DNA of 7,219 nucleotides from Clostridiaceae bacterium (GCA_904502175.1 CAJGDU010000053.1:1-7219); one strand, 5' to 3'; positions 1-6,430 are shown, counted from the stretch's first letter. The notes: generated by a model not told the origin, from the letters alone. Numbers and translations: made by a program.

Positions 1-804
1 ATCACCATCGGTCAGTACTTCCCGGGAAGTTCTGTCATCCACCGCCTGGACCCGCGCATGAAGCTGGTGCTCACGCTCTTCTTCATCGTCTTCATCTTCG
101 TCTGTCACAACTTCTGGTCCATGGGCCTCATGGTGCTCACGCTCGGCGTCATCATCGCGCTGAGCCGCATCTCCATCCGGACCATTCTGAAGGGCATCAA
201 ACCGGTGCTCATCATCATCCTGTTCACCGCCGTCCTGAACCTGCTCTACATCCGGACGGGCGACCTCATCTGGGAGTGGAAGTTCATCCACCTCTACACC
301 GGAGGTCTCTACACCGCCATCTTCATGGTCATCCGCATCCTCGCCCTCATCGTCGCGAGTTCGCTTCTGACCTATACCACATCGCCCACGCTCATCACCG
401 ACGCCATCGAACGGCTGCTTTCTCCCCTGAAGTTCATGCGGAGCGGCGTCCACACCATCGCCATGATGATGACCATCGCGCTGCGGTTCATCCCCACCCT
501 CATCGAGGAGTTCGACCGCATCACCAGCGCGCAGAAGGCGAGAGGCGCCGACCTCGAGACGGGCAACCTTTTGGAACGCACCCGGGCCCTCATCCCGGTG
601 TTCATCCCGCTGTTCATCACCAGCTTCCGCCGGGCCTATGAACTGGCCTACGCCATGGAATGCCGCTGCTATCACGGTTATGAAGGCCGGACCCGCATGC
701 GCCAGATGAAACTGGAGGCCAGAGACTACGTGGCCCTCCTCGTCATGGTCGCCGTACTCACCGGCATCATCCTGCTGAACCATTTCTTTGGAAGACTTGT
801 ATGA
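1..804 (+). CDS. ecfT: Energy-coupling factor transporter transmembrane protein EcfT (5'-truncated by window)
   Basis: This is the membrane scaffold of an ECF-type ABC importer. It links the ATPases EcfA1/EcfA2 to exchangeable substrate-binding S-components for vitamins or metals. The reading frame is open from base 1 and begins ITIGQYFPG...HRLDPR, the conserved N-terminal block of EcfT, so only a few residues are missing. The ATG at 58 is internal, not the start. Several hydrophobic membrane segments follow, then the cytoplasmic coupling helices. The first coupling motif is Ala-Arg-Gly (538-546, in QKARGADLE). The second is in AMECRCYHGYEGRTRM, where the usual A-R-G reads C-R-C (661-669); R-C variants are, from memory, common in clostridial EcfT. 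The C-terminus ends in one more membrane segment. The stop codon overlaps the truA start (ATGA, 801-804), which suggests translational coupling. In Bacillota ecfA1-ecfA2-ecfT-truA is a standard order, so the ATPase genes are expected just upstream of the window (inference). Confidence 0.95.
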   Translation: MTIGQYFPGSSVIHRLDPRMKLVLTLFFIVFIFVCHNFWSMGLMVLTLGVIIALSRISIRTILKGIKPVLIIILFTAVLNLLYIRTGDLIWEWKFIHLYTGGLYTAIFMVIRILALIVASSLLTYTTSPTLITDAIERLLSPLKFMRSGVHTIAMMMTIALRFIPTLIEEFDRITSAQKARGADLETGNLLERTRALIPVFIPLFITSFRRAYELAYAMECRCYHGYEGRTRMRQMKLEARDYVALLVMVAVLTGIILLNHFFGRLV

Positions 805-1559
805 GAAACTTGTTACTGACTCTGCGGTTCCTCGGCACCCGCTATCACGGATGGCAGGTCCAGGAGAACGCGCACAGCGTCATGGAGGAGGTCCAGGACG
901 CCGTGGAGGCGCTCTTCGGCACCCGGGACCCGGTCACGGGCTGTTCCCGGACCGACACCGGGGTCCACGCGGACATGTTCTGCTGTACGCTGCGGACCGA
1001 GAACCCCATTTCCTGCTATCGGCTCATTGCCGCCATGAACGCGAAGCTCCCGCCGGACATCGCGGTCTCGGACTGCGTTGAAGTGCCGGAGGACTTCCAC
1101 CCGCGCTACAGTGCCACGGCCAAGCAGTACCTGTACCGCATCTGGAACGGCAGCGCCCGGGACCCCTTCACCGAGGACCGCGCGTACTTTGTCCACCCGC
1201 CGCTCGACGCGGCGCGCATGGACCGCAACGCGAAGGACTTCCTCGGCACCCACGACTTCACGTCTTTCACGAACGCGAAGGAACCTGTGAACGAGAACAT
1301 CCGCACCGTCCGCCGGGCCGAAGTGTACCGGGAGGGGGACAGCGTCGTCTTCCTCGTGGAGGCGGACGGGTTCCTCTACAACATGGTCCGCATCATGGCC
1401 GGCACCCTGCTCGCCATCGAGTTCGGCAAACGGGAGGACGGGAGCATTCCCGCCATCCTGGAGGCCCGGGACCGGAACGCGGCGGGGAAGACCGCGCCGG
1501 CGCACGGCCTGTGCCTGCACAAAGTCTATTACGAAAACAACGAAGAACTATTTCGATAA
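801..1559 (+). CDS. truA: tRNA pseudouridine(38-40) synthase TruA
   Basis: TruA converts uridines 38, 39 and 40 in the anticodon arm of many tRNAs to pseudouridine. The protein is 252 aa, close to the family's usual 245-270. Visible family blocks are: the N-terminal LRFLGTRYHGWQ (residues 8-19); the catalytic block CSRTDTGVHA with the nucleophilic Asp52; KQYLYRIWN around residues 108-116 with Tyr112 in the active-site position; HDFTSFTNAK (151-160); GFLYNMVRIMAGTLL (190-204); and the C-terminal PAHGLCLHKVYY (233-244). No key residue is missing. The ATG at 801 overlaps the ecfT stop by 4 nt, with only a weak purine run (GGAAG, 790-794) ahead of it, so translation is probably coupled to ecfT. 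An 18-nt gap separates it from the next gene, so the three are likely co-transcribed. Confidence 0.96.
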   Translation: MRNLLLTLRFLGTRYHGWQVQENAHSVMEEVQDAVEALFGTRDPVTGCSRTDTGVHADMFCCTLRTENPISCYRLIAAMNAKLPPDIAVSDCVEVPEDFHPRYSATAKQYLYRIWNGSARDPFTEDRAYFVHPPLDAARMDRNAKDFLGTHDFTSFTNAKEPVNENIRTVRRAEVYREGDSVVFLVEADGFLYNMVRIMAGTLLAIEFGKREDGSIPAILEARDRNAAGKTAPAHGLCLHKVYYENNEELFR

Positions 1560-1563
1560 CGTC

Positions 1564-1570
1564 AGGAGGT
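1564..1570 (+). promoter_or_regulatory. Strong ribosome binding site that sets the start of the propeller-protein gene
   Basis: AGGAGGT is a near-complete anti-16S match. It lies 7 nt before the ATG at 1578. A GTG at 1569 in the same frame would begin inside this Shine-Dalgarno sequence, so 1578 is the better start. Confidence 0.85.
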
Positions 1571-1577
1571 GCTCTCC

Positions 1578-2807
1578 ATGGAGCGCGTCAAAGATGCCGT
1601 CGTCCGGCTGTTCCGGGGCGATGTATCAGAGAGGACCCGCCGCGCCTTACGGGTGGCCGCGGTCGTTCTGCTCATCCTCATGCTGCTCATACTGGCAGTC
1701 TCCCGGTTCCGCGGCACTCCGCTTTCCGGGGCGCGGGACGGCTGGAACAACTTCTTCTCGTCCGTGGGGACGGGGGAAGGCTATCCCTATAAGGTGAACT
1801 CCAGTTCCGTCGAAAAAGTCGACGTCCTGAACGGCGACATTTACATCCTTTACAAGAACCGGACCGTCACGCTGGACGGCTCCGCCAAGGAGATCCGCTC
1901 CTTCGAGCACGCCTACGCGAAACCGGCGGTCTACATCAGTCCGGACCGCGCGCTGGTCTATGATCGGGGCGGCCACAAGTACCGTGTGGAAAACCGGACG
2001 GAACTGCTCCATGAGGGCAAGACCGGGGAAGGAGAGGACATCATTACCGCCTGTCTCGGCAGGAAGGGGAACATCGCCCTCGCCACGCTCTCCGGCTCCG
2101 CCACCTCCCGGCTGACGGTGTGGAACAGCACCTACAAAGACAAACAGTTCGTCTGGAACTGTGCCGACTACACCATCACGTCCGTGGCCCTCTCCGAAAA
2201 CGGCCGCTATGTCGCGGTCTCGGTCCTCGGGGTCAAAGACGGCACCACCTACTCGAAGATCTATGTCTTCGACTTCGAGTACTCCGACCCGGTCTCCGAG
2301 ACCGAGTATCCCGGCACCGCCATCCTCGCGGTCGACTTCTCCGAGAACGACACCGTGGTCGGTGTGGGCGACGACAAGCTGGTCTTCCTGAAGAACCTCA
2401 AGAAGAACACCGAAATGAGTTACGGCACCAGCTCCCTGTCGGCCTTCACGTTCTCTCCGAACGGCCACACCTACCTGGTCCTCGCGGAGTACGGCAGCAG
2501 CAACCATCAGCTGCTGCAGGGCTATTCCTCCTCCGGGCGCAAGTCCTTCGAGGAACCCTATGACACCTACATCAAATCCGTCTATGCCAGCGACACCCGC
2601 GTTTCGGTCCTCACCGGCGAGTACGCGGACATCTACGGCCTCGGCGGCACCCGCCACCGGGCGAGAGAAGTGGGCCCCGCGGCCATCCAGGCCTTCACCA
2701 ACGGACGGACCAGTTTCTCTTATGAGATGGGCGTCATTCAGAAAACTCACCGGATGAAACATCAGCCGAAACATCCGGAAAAAGACAAAGAAAAGGACAA
2801 ATCTTAA
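1578..2807 (+). CDS. Membrane-anchored beta-propeller-like protein (DUF5711-like)
   Basis: The protein is 409 aa and its biochemical function is unknown. About 23 cytoplasmic, Arg-rich residues are followed by one membrane segment (about residues 24-42, RVAAVVLLILMLLILAVSRF). A large, probably extracytoplasmic domain of about 340 residues follows, and then a Lys-rich tail (KHPEKDKEKDKS). The outer domain has repeating beta-propeller/WD40-type strands, for example DVLNGDIYILYKN, ADYTITSVALSENGRYVAVSVLG, AILAVDFSENDTVVGVGDDKLVFLKN and SAFTFSPNGHTYLVLAEYG. The S-x-N-G-x-Y-V/L turns are typical of such blades. The topology (short N-terminus inside, one TM, propeller outside) and length match the DUF5711 family of Clostridia; that assignment is from memory of the family. 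It sits 18 nt after truA and is probably co-transcribed with it. No catalytic motif is visible, so a sensing, scaffolding or envelope role is only a guess. No terminator is evident after the stop. Confidence 0.8.
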   Translation: MERVKDAVVRLFRGDVSERTRRALRVAAVVLLILMLLILAVSRFRGTPLSGARDGWNNFFSSVGTGEGYPYKVNSSSVEKVDVLNGDIYILYKNRTVTLDGSAKEIRSFEHAYAKPAVYISPDRALVYDRGGHKYRVENRTELLHEGKTGEGEDIITACLGRKGNIALATLSGSATSRLTVWNSTYKDKQFVWNCADYTITSVALSENGRYVAVSVLGVKDGTTYSKIYVFDFEYSDPVSETEYPGTAILAVDFSENDTVVGVGDDKLVFLKNLKKNTEMSYGTSSLSAFTFSPNGHTYLVLAEYGSSNHQLLQGYSSSGRKSFEEPYDTYIKSVYASDTRVSVLTGEYADIYGLGGTRHRAREVGPAAIQAFTNGRTSFSYEMGVIQKTHRMKHQPKHPEKDKEKDKS

Positions 2808-2811
2808 AAGT

Positions 2812-2841
2812 TTGTTTAAAGTAAGCTTATTATGTTATAGT
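2812..2841 (+). promoter_or_regulatory. Predicted sigma-A promoter for pgsA-clp (extended -10)
   Basis: A -10 box TATAGT (2836-2841, one mismatch to TATAAT) is preceded by TG at 2833-2834, giving an extended -10. A weak -35, TTGTTT (2812-2817), lies 18 bp upstream. The region is AT-rich in contrast to the GC-rich genes on both sides. The expected transcription start is near 2848, about 50 nt before the pgsA ATG. Confidence 0.6.
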
Positions 2842-2855
2842 CAGGAAAGCTCACT

Positions 2856-2880
2856 CTCCGGACTCGTGGGGAGTCCGGAG
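2856..2880 (+). promoter_or_regulatory. Perfect 10-bp leader hairpin upstream of pgsA
   Basis: The arms CTCCGGACTC (2856-2865) and GAGTCCGGAG (2871-2880) are exact reverse complements around the 5-nt loop GTGGG. The hairpin would begin about 8 nt after the predicted transcript start and ends only 2 nt before the AAAGGAGA ribosome binding site (2883-2890). It is followed by CCAAAGG rather than a T-run, so it is not an ordinary intrinsic terminator. It could stabilise the 5' end, modulate translation, or be a DNA operator. Its inner ACTC/GAGT resembles CIRCE only superficially. Confidence 0.7.
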
Positions 2881-2900
2881 CCAAAGGAGATATCAATACA

Positions 2901-3542
2901 ATGAACAGCAATCTGAAACATCAACTCGGAAACCTGAAGGAAGGCGCGCTGACCATCCCGAATCTGCTCTCCGCCATCCGCATCCTGCTCATTCCCGTGT
3001 TCCTCGTCCTGTTCCTGAAAGGACATTATGTGGCGGCGGTCATTGTGCTGGTCATCAACGGCCTCACGGACACGTTCGACGGGAAGATCGCCCGGAAGTT
3101 CAACCAGGTCTCGAACCTCGGCAAACTCCTGGACCCCATTGCGGACAAGCTCACGCAGATCACCCTGGCCATTGCCTATTTCTTCTATTTCCACGCGTCC
3201 TCCGACTCTCTGCTCCGGGCGGGAAGCTGGCTCTTCTGGATCTTCGTCCTGAAGGAGGTCCTCATGCTCATCGGCGGCATCGCGCTGCTCACGCATGACA
3301 TCACGCCCCGGGCCGCCATCATCTATGGCAAGGTCGCCACGGTCGCTTACTATGTGGTCATGGTATTGCTGCTTCTGTGCGCACCGGGCTTCGGTGTGCT
3401 CCACAAATGGTTTGCTCTGCCATCTGTGGTCATCGTCATTCTCGTTGCTGTCGCGGCTGTACTCACGCTTGTCGCATTCTTTGCCTATGCGCCCGACCTC
3501 AAGCAGATCGGCGCGAAGAATGCGTCCGGTGACGAAAACTAA
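2901..3542 (+). CDS. pgsA: CDP-alcohol phosphatidyltransferase, probably CDP-diacylglycerol--glycerol-3-phosphate 3-phosphatidyltransferase
   Basis: This is an integral membrane enzyme that transfers a phosphatidyl group from CDP-diacylglycerol to an alcohol. If it is PgsA, the acceptor is glycerol-3-phosphate and the product is the precursor of phosphatidylglycerol. It is 213 aa, slightly longer than a typical PgsA because of about 17 extra N-terminal residues. The full family signature D-x2-D-G-x2-A-R-x8-G-x3-D-x3-D is present: Asp57, Asp60, Gly61, Ala64, Arg65, Gly74, Asp78 and Asp82. The N-terminal TIPNLLSAIRILLIPVFLVLF is the usual PgsA first helix. Several further membrane helices follow (about 85-98, 110-130, 140-160 and 165-195). 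The start at ATG 2901 is supported by AAAGGAGA (2883-2890), 10 nt upstream. It is followed after 18 nt by the Clp ATPase gene. Paralogues in the same family use other alcohols (serine, inositol, or phosphatidylglycerol for cardiolipin), so family membership is near certain but the exact substrate is less so. Confidence 0.85.
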   Translation: MNSNLKHQLGNLKEGALTIPNLLSAIRILLIPVFLVLFLKGHYVAAVIVLVINGLTDTFDGKIARKFNQVSNLGKLLDPIADKLTQITLAIAYFFYFHASSDSLLRAGSWLFWIFVLKEVLMLIGGIALLTHDITPRAAIIYGKVATVAYYVVMVLLLLCAPGFGVLHKWFALPSVVIVILVAVAAVLTLVAFFAYAPDLKQIGAKNASGDEN

Positions 3543-3560
3543 CAGTTAGGAGCGCTATTT

Positions 3561-5894
3561 ATGAAGCAAGTACTTTGCTCGAAATGCAAGAAAAACCCCG
3601 CGGTGGTCTTCATTTCCAAAGTCAATGACAACAAGTCGGAACCCGAGGGCTACTGCATCAAATGCGCCATGGAGATGAACATCGGTCCCGTGAAGCACTT
3701 CATGGACAACATGGGCATCTCCGAAGACGATATGGACGCCATCACCGAGCAGGTCAACCAGATGCTCGGCTTCGATTCGGATGACGACTTCGAAGAGGGT
3801 GGCGCACCCACCATGCCGTCTCTCCAGTCCCTGTTCGGCGCGCTGGGCAACCCCGATATGGCCGCCGGTCTCACCGACCCCGATGCCATGGGCGATTTAC
3901 CGGCCCCCGCCGCAACGGAGGAAGCCGACGCCCCGAAGCGGGGACGCCGCGGACGCAAAGGGGAGAAGGGGCGCAACAAGAAGCGCCGTTTCCTCGGCCT
4001 CTACTGCACCGACCTGACCGCCAGAGCCCGCAATGACGAGCTCGACAACATCGTCGGGCGGGACCAGGAGATCAACCGCGCCATCCAGATCCTCTGCCGC
4101 CGTTCCAAGAACAACCCCTGTCTCATCGGTGAGCCCGGTGTCGGTAAGACCGCTATCGCGGAGGGCCTCGCGGAGCGCATCGCCAAAGGGGAAGTCCCCG
4201 CCAAACTGGCCGACAAGGAGATCCATCTTCTGGACCTCACCGCCCTCGTGGCCGGCACCCAGTTCCGCGGACAGTTCGAGAGCCGTATCAAAGGGCTCAT
4301 CGACGAGGTCAAGGCGGAGGGGAACATCATCCTCTTCATCGACGAGATCCACAACCTCGTGGGCACCGGCGACGCGGAAGGCAATATGAACGCCGCCAAC
4401 ATCATGAAACCCGCCCTGTCCCGGGGCGAAATACAGGTCATCGGCGCCACGACGTTCAACGAATACCGCCGGAACATCGAAAAGGACGCCGCTCTGGAGC
4501 GCCGGTTCCAGCCCATCAAGGTCGAGGAACCGTCCATCGAGGACACCTATCAGATCCTCCTGGGCGTCAAGAAATACTACGAAGACTTCCACCGGGTCCA
4601 AATCTCCGACACCCTGGTCCACAAGGCCGTCGTGCTGTCGGAGCGCTACATCACCGACCGGTTCCTGCCGGACAAGGCCATCGACCTTCTGGACGAGGCC
4701 TGCACCGCCGCCAACCTTCGCAACAAAGCCATCTCCGAGGCGGAGATCGCCGAGCGGAATCTGGAGGAGCTGAAGGCAGACCTGGAAGCCCTCGAAGCCG
4801 AGACCGAAAACCCCGACTACGAGGAACAGGCCAAGGTCAAGTCGGAGATCATGACCGAAGAGGCCAAACTGCCTGAGCTGCAGGAGGCCGCCAAGGACAA
4901 CCAGGTCCTGGAAGAGGACCTCGGCAAGGTCATCCAGCTGTGGACCGGCGTGCCCGCCTCCAAGGTCATCGAGTCCGACATCCGGAAACTCGCGCACCTG
5001 GAAGAGGCGCTGGCCGAAAAGGTCAAGGGCCAGCCGGAGGCCATCCACGCGGTGGCCAACGCGGTCAAACGCAGCCGCATCCAGATCAACGCGAGACGGA
5101 AACCCGCCTCCTTCATCTTCGTCGGACCCACCGGCGTGGGTAAGACCGAACTGGTCAAGCAGCTGGCCAACCAGCTCTTCGATACGCCCGAGACCCTCAT
5201 CCGTCTCGACATGTCCGAGTTCATGGAGAAGTTCAGCGTCTCCCGCATCATTGGTTCGCCGCCCGGCTATGTCGGCTACGACGAGGCGGGCCAGCTGACG
5301 GAAAAAGTCCGCCGCAAACCCTATTCGGTCCTGCTCTTCGACGAGATCGAAAAGGCCCACCCGGACGTCATGAACATCCTGCTGCAGATCCTCGACGAGG
5401 GACGCATCAACGACGCGCAGGGGAGAACGGTCGACTTTTCGAACACGGTCATCGTCATGACCTCCAACGCGGGCAGCCAGTTCAAGGACACCTCCCTCGG
5501 TTTCGGAGAGAGCAGGGAAGCGGCCGGAAAAGAACACGCCATGAAGGCGCTGAGAGACTTCCTGCGGCCTGAGTTCATCGGCCGTGTGGACGAAGTGGTC
5601 TTCTTCAACGACCTGTCCGACAAGGACTACGAAGACATTGCGGTCCTCATGCTCGGCGAGCTCATCGACCCGCTCAAAGACAAGGGCATCGAGCTCACTT
5701 ATGACGACGATGTCCCCGCCGCCATCCGCGACAGAATGGACAGCAAAGTCCGGGGCGCGAGAGACCTTCGGAACGTCATTCGACGGACCATCGAAGACAA
5801 GATCGCCGACCTCATCATCGACGCTGACGGGGCTCCTGTGGAGCACATCCACGTCAGTCTGGAAGGCGATGAAATCAGCGTAAAAGCGGCCTAA
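3561..5894 (+). CDS. ATP-dependent Clp protease ATP-binding subunit with N-terminal zinc finger (ClpE-like Hsp100 unfoldase)
   Basis: This is a hexameric AAA+ unfoldase that probably feeds substrates to ClpP in the cytoplasm. It has 777 aa. Residues 1-40 form a four-Cys zinc finger (Cys6, Cys9, Cys32, Cys35), as in ClpE and McsA. Residues about 45-125 are acidic and low-complexity. Residues 126-143 are a basic linker (12 of 18 are Lys/Arg). D1 contains Walker A GEPGVGKT (190-197) and Walker B FIDE (Asp261, Glu262). A coiled-coil/UVR-like middle segment spans about 391-455. The WTGVP motif (from Trp461) opens D2, which has Walker A GPTGVGKT (522-529), Walker B LFDE (Asp594, Glu595) and a sensor-2 GAR (732-734). 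Leu646-Gly647-Phe648 sits where Clp ATPases carry the ClpP-binding loop. The paired N-terminal repeats of ClpA/ClpC are absent, so ClpE is the closest named relative; many clostridial homologues are simply called Clp ATP-binding subunits. The start is supported by AGGAG (3548-3552), 8 nt upstream. No CtsR or CIRCE operator is visible nearby. It is probably co-transcribed with pgsA. Confidence 0.93.
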   Translation: MKQVLCSKCKKNPAVVFISKVNDNKSEPEGYCIKCAMEMNIGPVKHFMDNMGISEDDMDAITEQVNQMLGFDSDDDFEEGGAPTMPSLQSLFGALGNPDMAAGLTDPDAMGDLPAPAATEEADAPKRGRRGRKGEKGRNKKRRFLGLYCTDLTARARNDELDNIVGRDQEINRAIQILCRRSKNNPCLIGEPGVGKTAIAEGLAERIAKGEVPAKLADKEIHLLDLTALVAGTQFRGQFESRIKGLIDEVKAEGNIILFIDEIHNLVGTGDAEGNMNAANIMKPALSRGEIQVIGATTFNEYRRNIEKDAALERRFQPIKVEEPSIEDTYQILLGVKKYYEDFHRVQISDTLVHKAVVLSERYITDRFLPDKAIDLLDEACTAANLRNKAISEAEIAERNLEELKADLEALEAETENPDYEEQAKVKSEIMTEEAKLPELQEAAKDNQVLEEDLGKVIQLWTGVPASKVIESDIRKLAHLEEALAEKVKGQPEAIHAVANAVKRSRIQINARRKPASFIFVGPTGVGKTELVKQLANQLFDTPETLIRLDMSEFMEKFSVSRIIGSPPGYVGYDEAGQLTEKVRRKPYSVLLFDEIEKAHPDVMNILLQILDEGRINDAQGRTVDFSNTVIVMTSNAGSQFKDTSLGFGESREAAGKEHAMKALRDFLRPEFIGRVDEVVFFNDLSDKDYEDIAVLMLGELIDPLKDKGIELTYDDDVPAAIRDRMDSKVRGARDLRNVIRRTIEDKIADLIIDADGAPVEHIHVSLEGDEISVKAA

Positions 5895-5901
5895 AATATT
5901 G

Positions 5902-5930
5902 TTGACATGCGACGGTCATTCTTATATAAT
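5902..5930 (+). promoter_or_regulatory. Exact-consensus sigma-A promoter of the tRNA cluster
   Basis: TTGACA (5902-5907) and TATAAT (5925-5930) both match consensus perfectly, with the optimal 17-bp spacer. Transcription should start near 5937, about 15 nt before tRNA-Gly. It begins only 8 nt after the clp stop codon. Such a strong promoter is expected for stable RNA genes. Confidence 0.92.
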
Positions 5931-5942
5931 AATGACCGTCGC
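5909..5942. repeat. 34-bp near-perfect palindrome over the tRNA promoter
   Basis: The arms GCGACGGTCATT (5909-5920) and AATGACCGTCGC (5931-5942) are exact reverse complements. The 10-nt centre between them is itself palindromic (TTATATAA, 5922-5929) apart from the C5921/T5930 pair. That gives 16 of 17 matching pairs in total. The palindrome starts 1 nt after the -35 box, covers the rest of the spacer and the whole -10, and extends past the predicted start site. There is no T-run on either side, so it does not look like a terminator. It may be an operator, or a hairpin at the 3' end of clp read-through RNA. Confidence 0.9.
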
Positions 5943-5951
5943 TATCGACAC

Positions 5952-6025
<74 letters not shown>

Positions 6026-6033
6026 CAATATTT

Positions 6034-6110
<77 letters not shown>

Positions 6111-6125
6111 TTTTCTTTTGCATAT

Positions 6126-6203
6126 GGTGGACGTAGCTTAGTTGGTTAAAGCGCCAGATTGTGGCTCTGGAGACCATGGGTTCGAATCCCATCGCCCACC
6201 CCA
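6126..6203 (+). tRNA. tRNA-His (GTG)
   Basis: The anticodon stem CCAGA/TCTGG encloses the loop TTGTGGC with anticodon GTG at 6161-6163. The extra G at position -1 (6126) that identifies tRNA-His pairs with the discriminator C6200, and CCA is encoded (6201-6203). The T-arm ATGGG/CCCAT is perfect. The acceptor stem GTGGACG (6127-6133) against CGCCCAC (6193-6199) has one mismatch, A5 (6131) opposite C68 (6195). All else looks functional. It lies 15 nt after tRNA-Arg. Confidence 0.95.
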
Positions 6204-6215
6204 CATCGCAAAGAG

Positions 6216-6245
6216 GCCGCCCTTCATTTTGACGGGCGGCTTTTT
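6216..6245 (+). terminator. Intrinsic terminator between tRNA-His and tRNA-Gln
   Basis: GCCGCCC (6216-6222) and GGGCGGC (6234-6240) form a perfect 7-bp GC stem around an 11-nt loop. TTTTT follows immediately (6241-6245). This is the textbook form. It falls 12 nt after tRNA-His and 14 nt before tRNA-Gln, so any transcript reaching tRNA-Gln from the main promoter must pass it. Confidence 0.85.
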
Positions 6246-6259
6246 CAAACGGAAGATAC

Positions 6260-6335
6260 AGGGGTGTAGCCAAGCGGTTAAGGCAACGGACTTTGACTCC
6301 GTGACTCGTGCGTTCAAATCGCACCATCCCTGCCA
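6260..6335 (+). tRNA. tRNA-Gln (TTG)
   Basis: The acceptor arms AGGGGTG (6260-6266) and CATCCCT (6325-6331) pair with a weak A1-T72 pair, as is usual for tRNA-Gln, and one G-T wobble. The anticodon stem ACGGA/TCCGT encloses the loop CTTTGAC with anticodon TTG at 6293-6295, reading CAA and CAG. The T-arm GTGCG/CGCAC is perfect, the discriminator is G6332, and CCA is encoded (6333-6335). It lies downstream of a terminator, and I find no convincing promoter in the short gap. Confidence 0.95.
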
Positions 6336-6337
6336 GG

Positions 6338-6379
6338 CAGACCGGTTTTCAGAAATGTTAATCGGTCTGTATGTTTTTT
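6338..6379 (+). terminator. Probable intrinsic terminator after the tRNA cluster
   Basis: CAGACCG (6338-6344) pairs with CGGTCTG (6363-6369), extendable inward by a G-T and two T-A pairs, with an AT-rich loop. A run of six T (6374-6379) follows 4 nt after the stem. That offset is slightly larger than ideal. It closes the cluster after tRNA-Gln. Confidence 0.75.
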
Positions 6380-6400
6380 CTTTACATAAGGGGTTGTTTA

Positions 6401-6430
6401 TTGAAAGAGAACGAGTATTTTATATATAAT
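6401..6430 (+). promoter_or_regulatory. Predicted sigma-A promoter of the SGNH hydrolase gene
   Basis: TTGAAA (6401-6406, 5 of 6 consensus) and TATAAT (6425-6430, exact) are spaced 18 bp apart, within a markedly AT-rich stretch. The predicted start is near 6437, giving a leader of about 65 nt. Confidence 0.75.

Noticed and set aside
58..60. ATG as start of ecfT
   Set aside because: The conserved EcfT N-terminal block (ITIGQYFPG to HRLDPR) is encoded in frame upstream, so this Met is internal.
813..1520. 235-codon minus-strand open frame opposite truA
   Set aside because: Shadow of truA, whose catalytic motifs are all intact on the + strand.
1647..2774. 375-codon minus-strand open frame opposite the propeller gene
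   Set aside because: Same codon-bias shadow. Its product is a Gly/Val/Asp/Glu/Arg-rich sequence without domain features, and the + strand gene has a strong ribosome site.
2856..2880. CIRCE heat-shock operator
   Set aside because: CIRCE is TTAGCACTC-N9-GAGTGCTAA. This repeat shares only ACTC/GAGT and has a 5-nt spacer.
3897..5852. 651-codon minus-strand open frame opposite the Clp ATPase
   Set aside because: Long antisense frames are expected opposite GC-rich genes with strong third-position bias. The + strand carries intact AAA+ motifs and the antisense product has none that I recognise.
5909..5942. Intrinsic terminator for clp
   Set aside because: The stem is strong, but no T-run follows it on either strand.
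6111..6125. T-rich gap between tRNA-Arg and tRNA-His as a terminator
   Set aside because: No hairpin precedes it except the tRNA itself, and tRNA-His has no promoter of its own. It is more likely a processing spacer.
6229..6260. Promoter for tRNA-Gln (TTGACG with GATACA)
   Set aside because: The spacer is 20 bp, the -10 is poor, and transcription would begin inside the tRNA.
6142..6429. 95-codon plus-strand open frame
   Set aside because: It starts inside tRNA-His and runs through tRNA-Gln and both terminators. It is the sense-strand equivalent of the same artefact, with no ribosome site.
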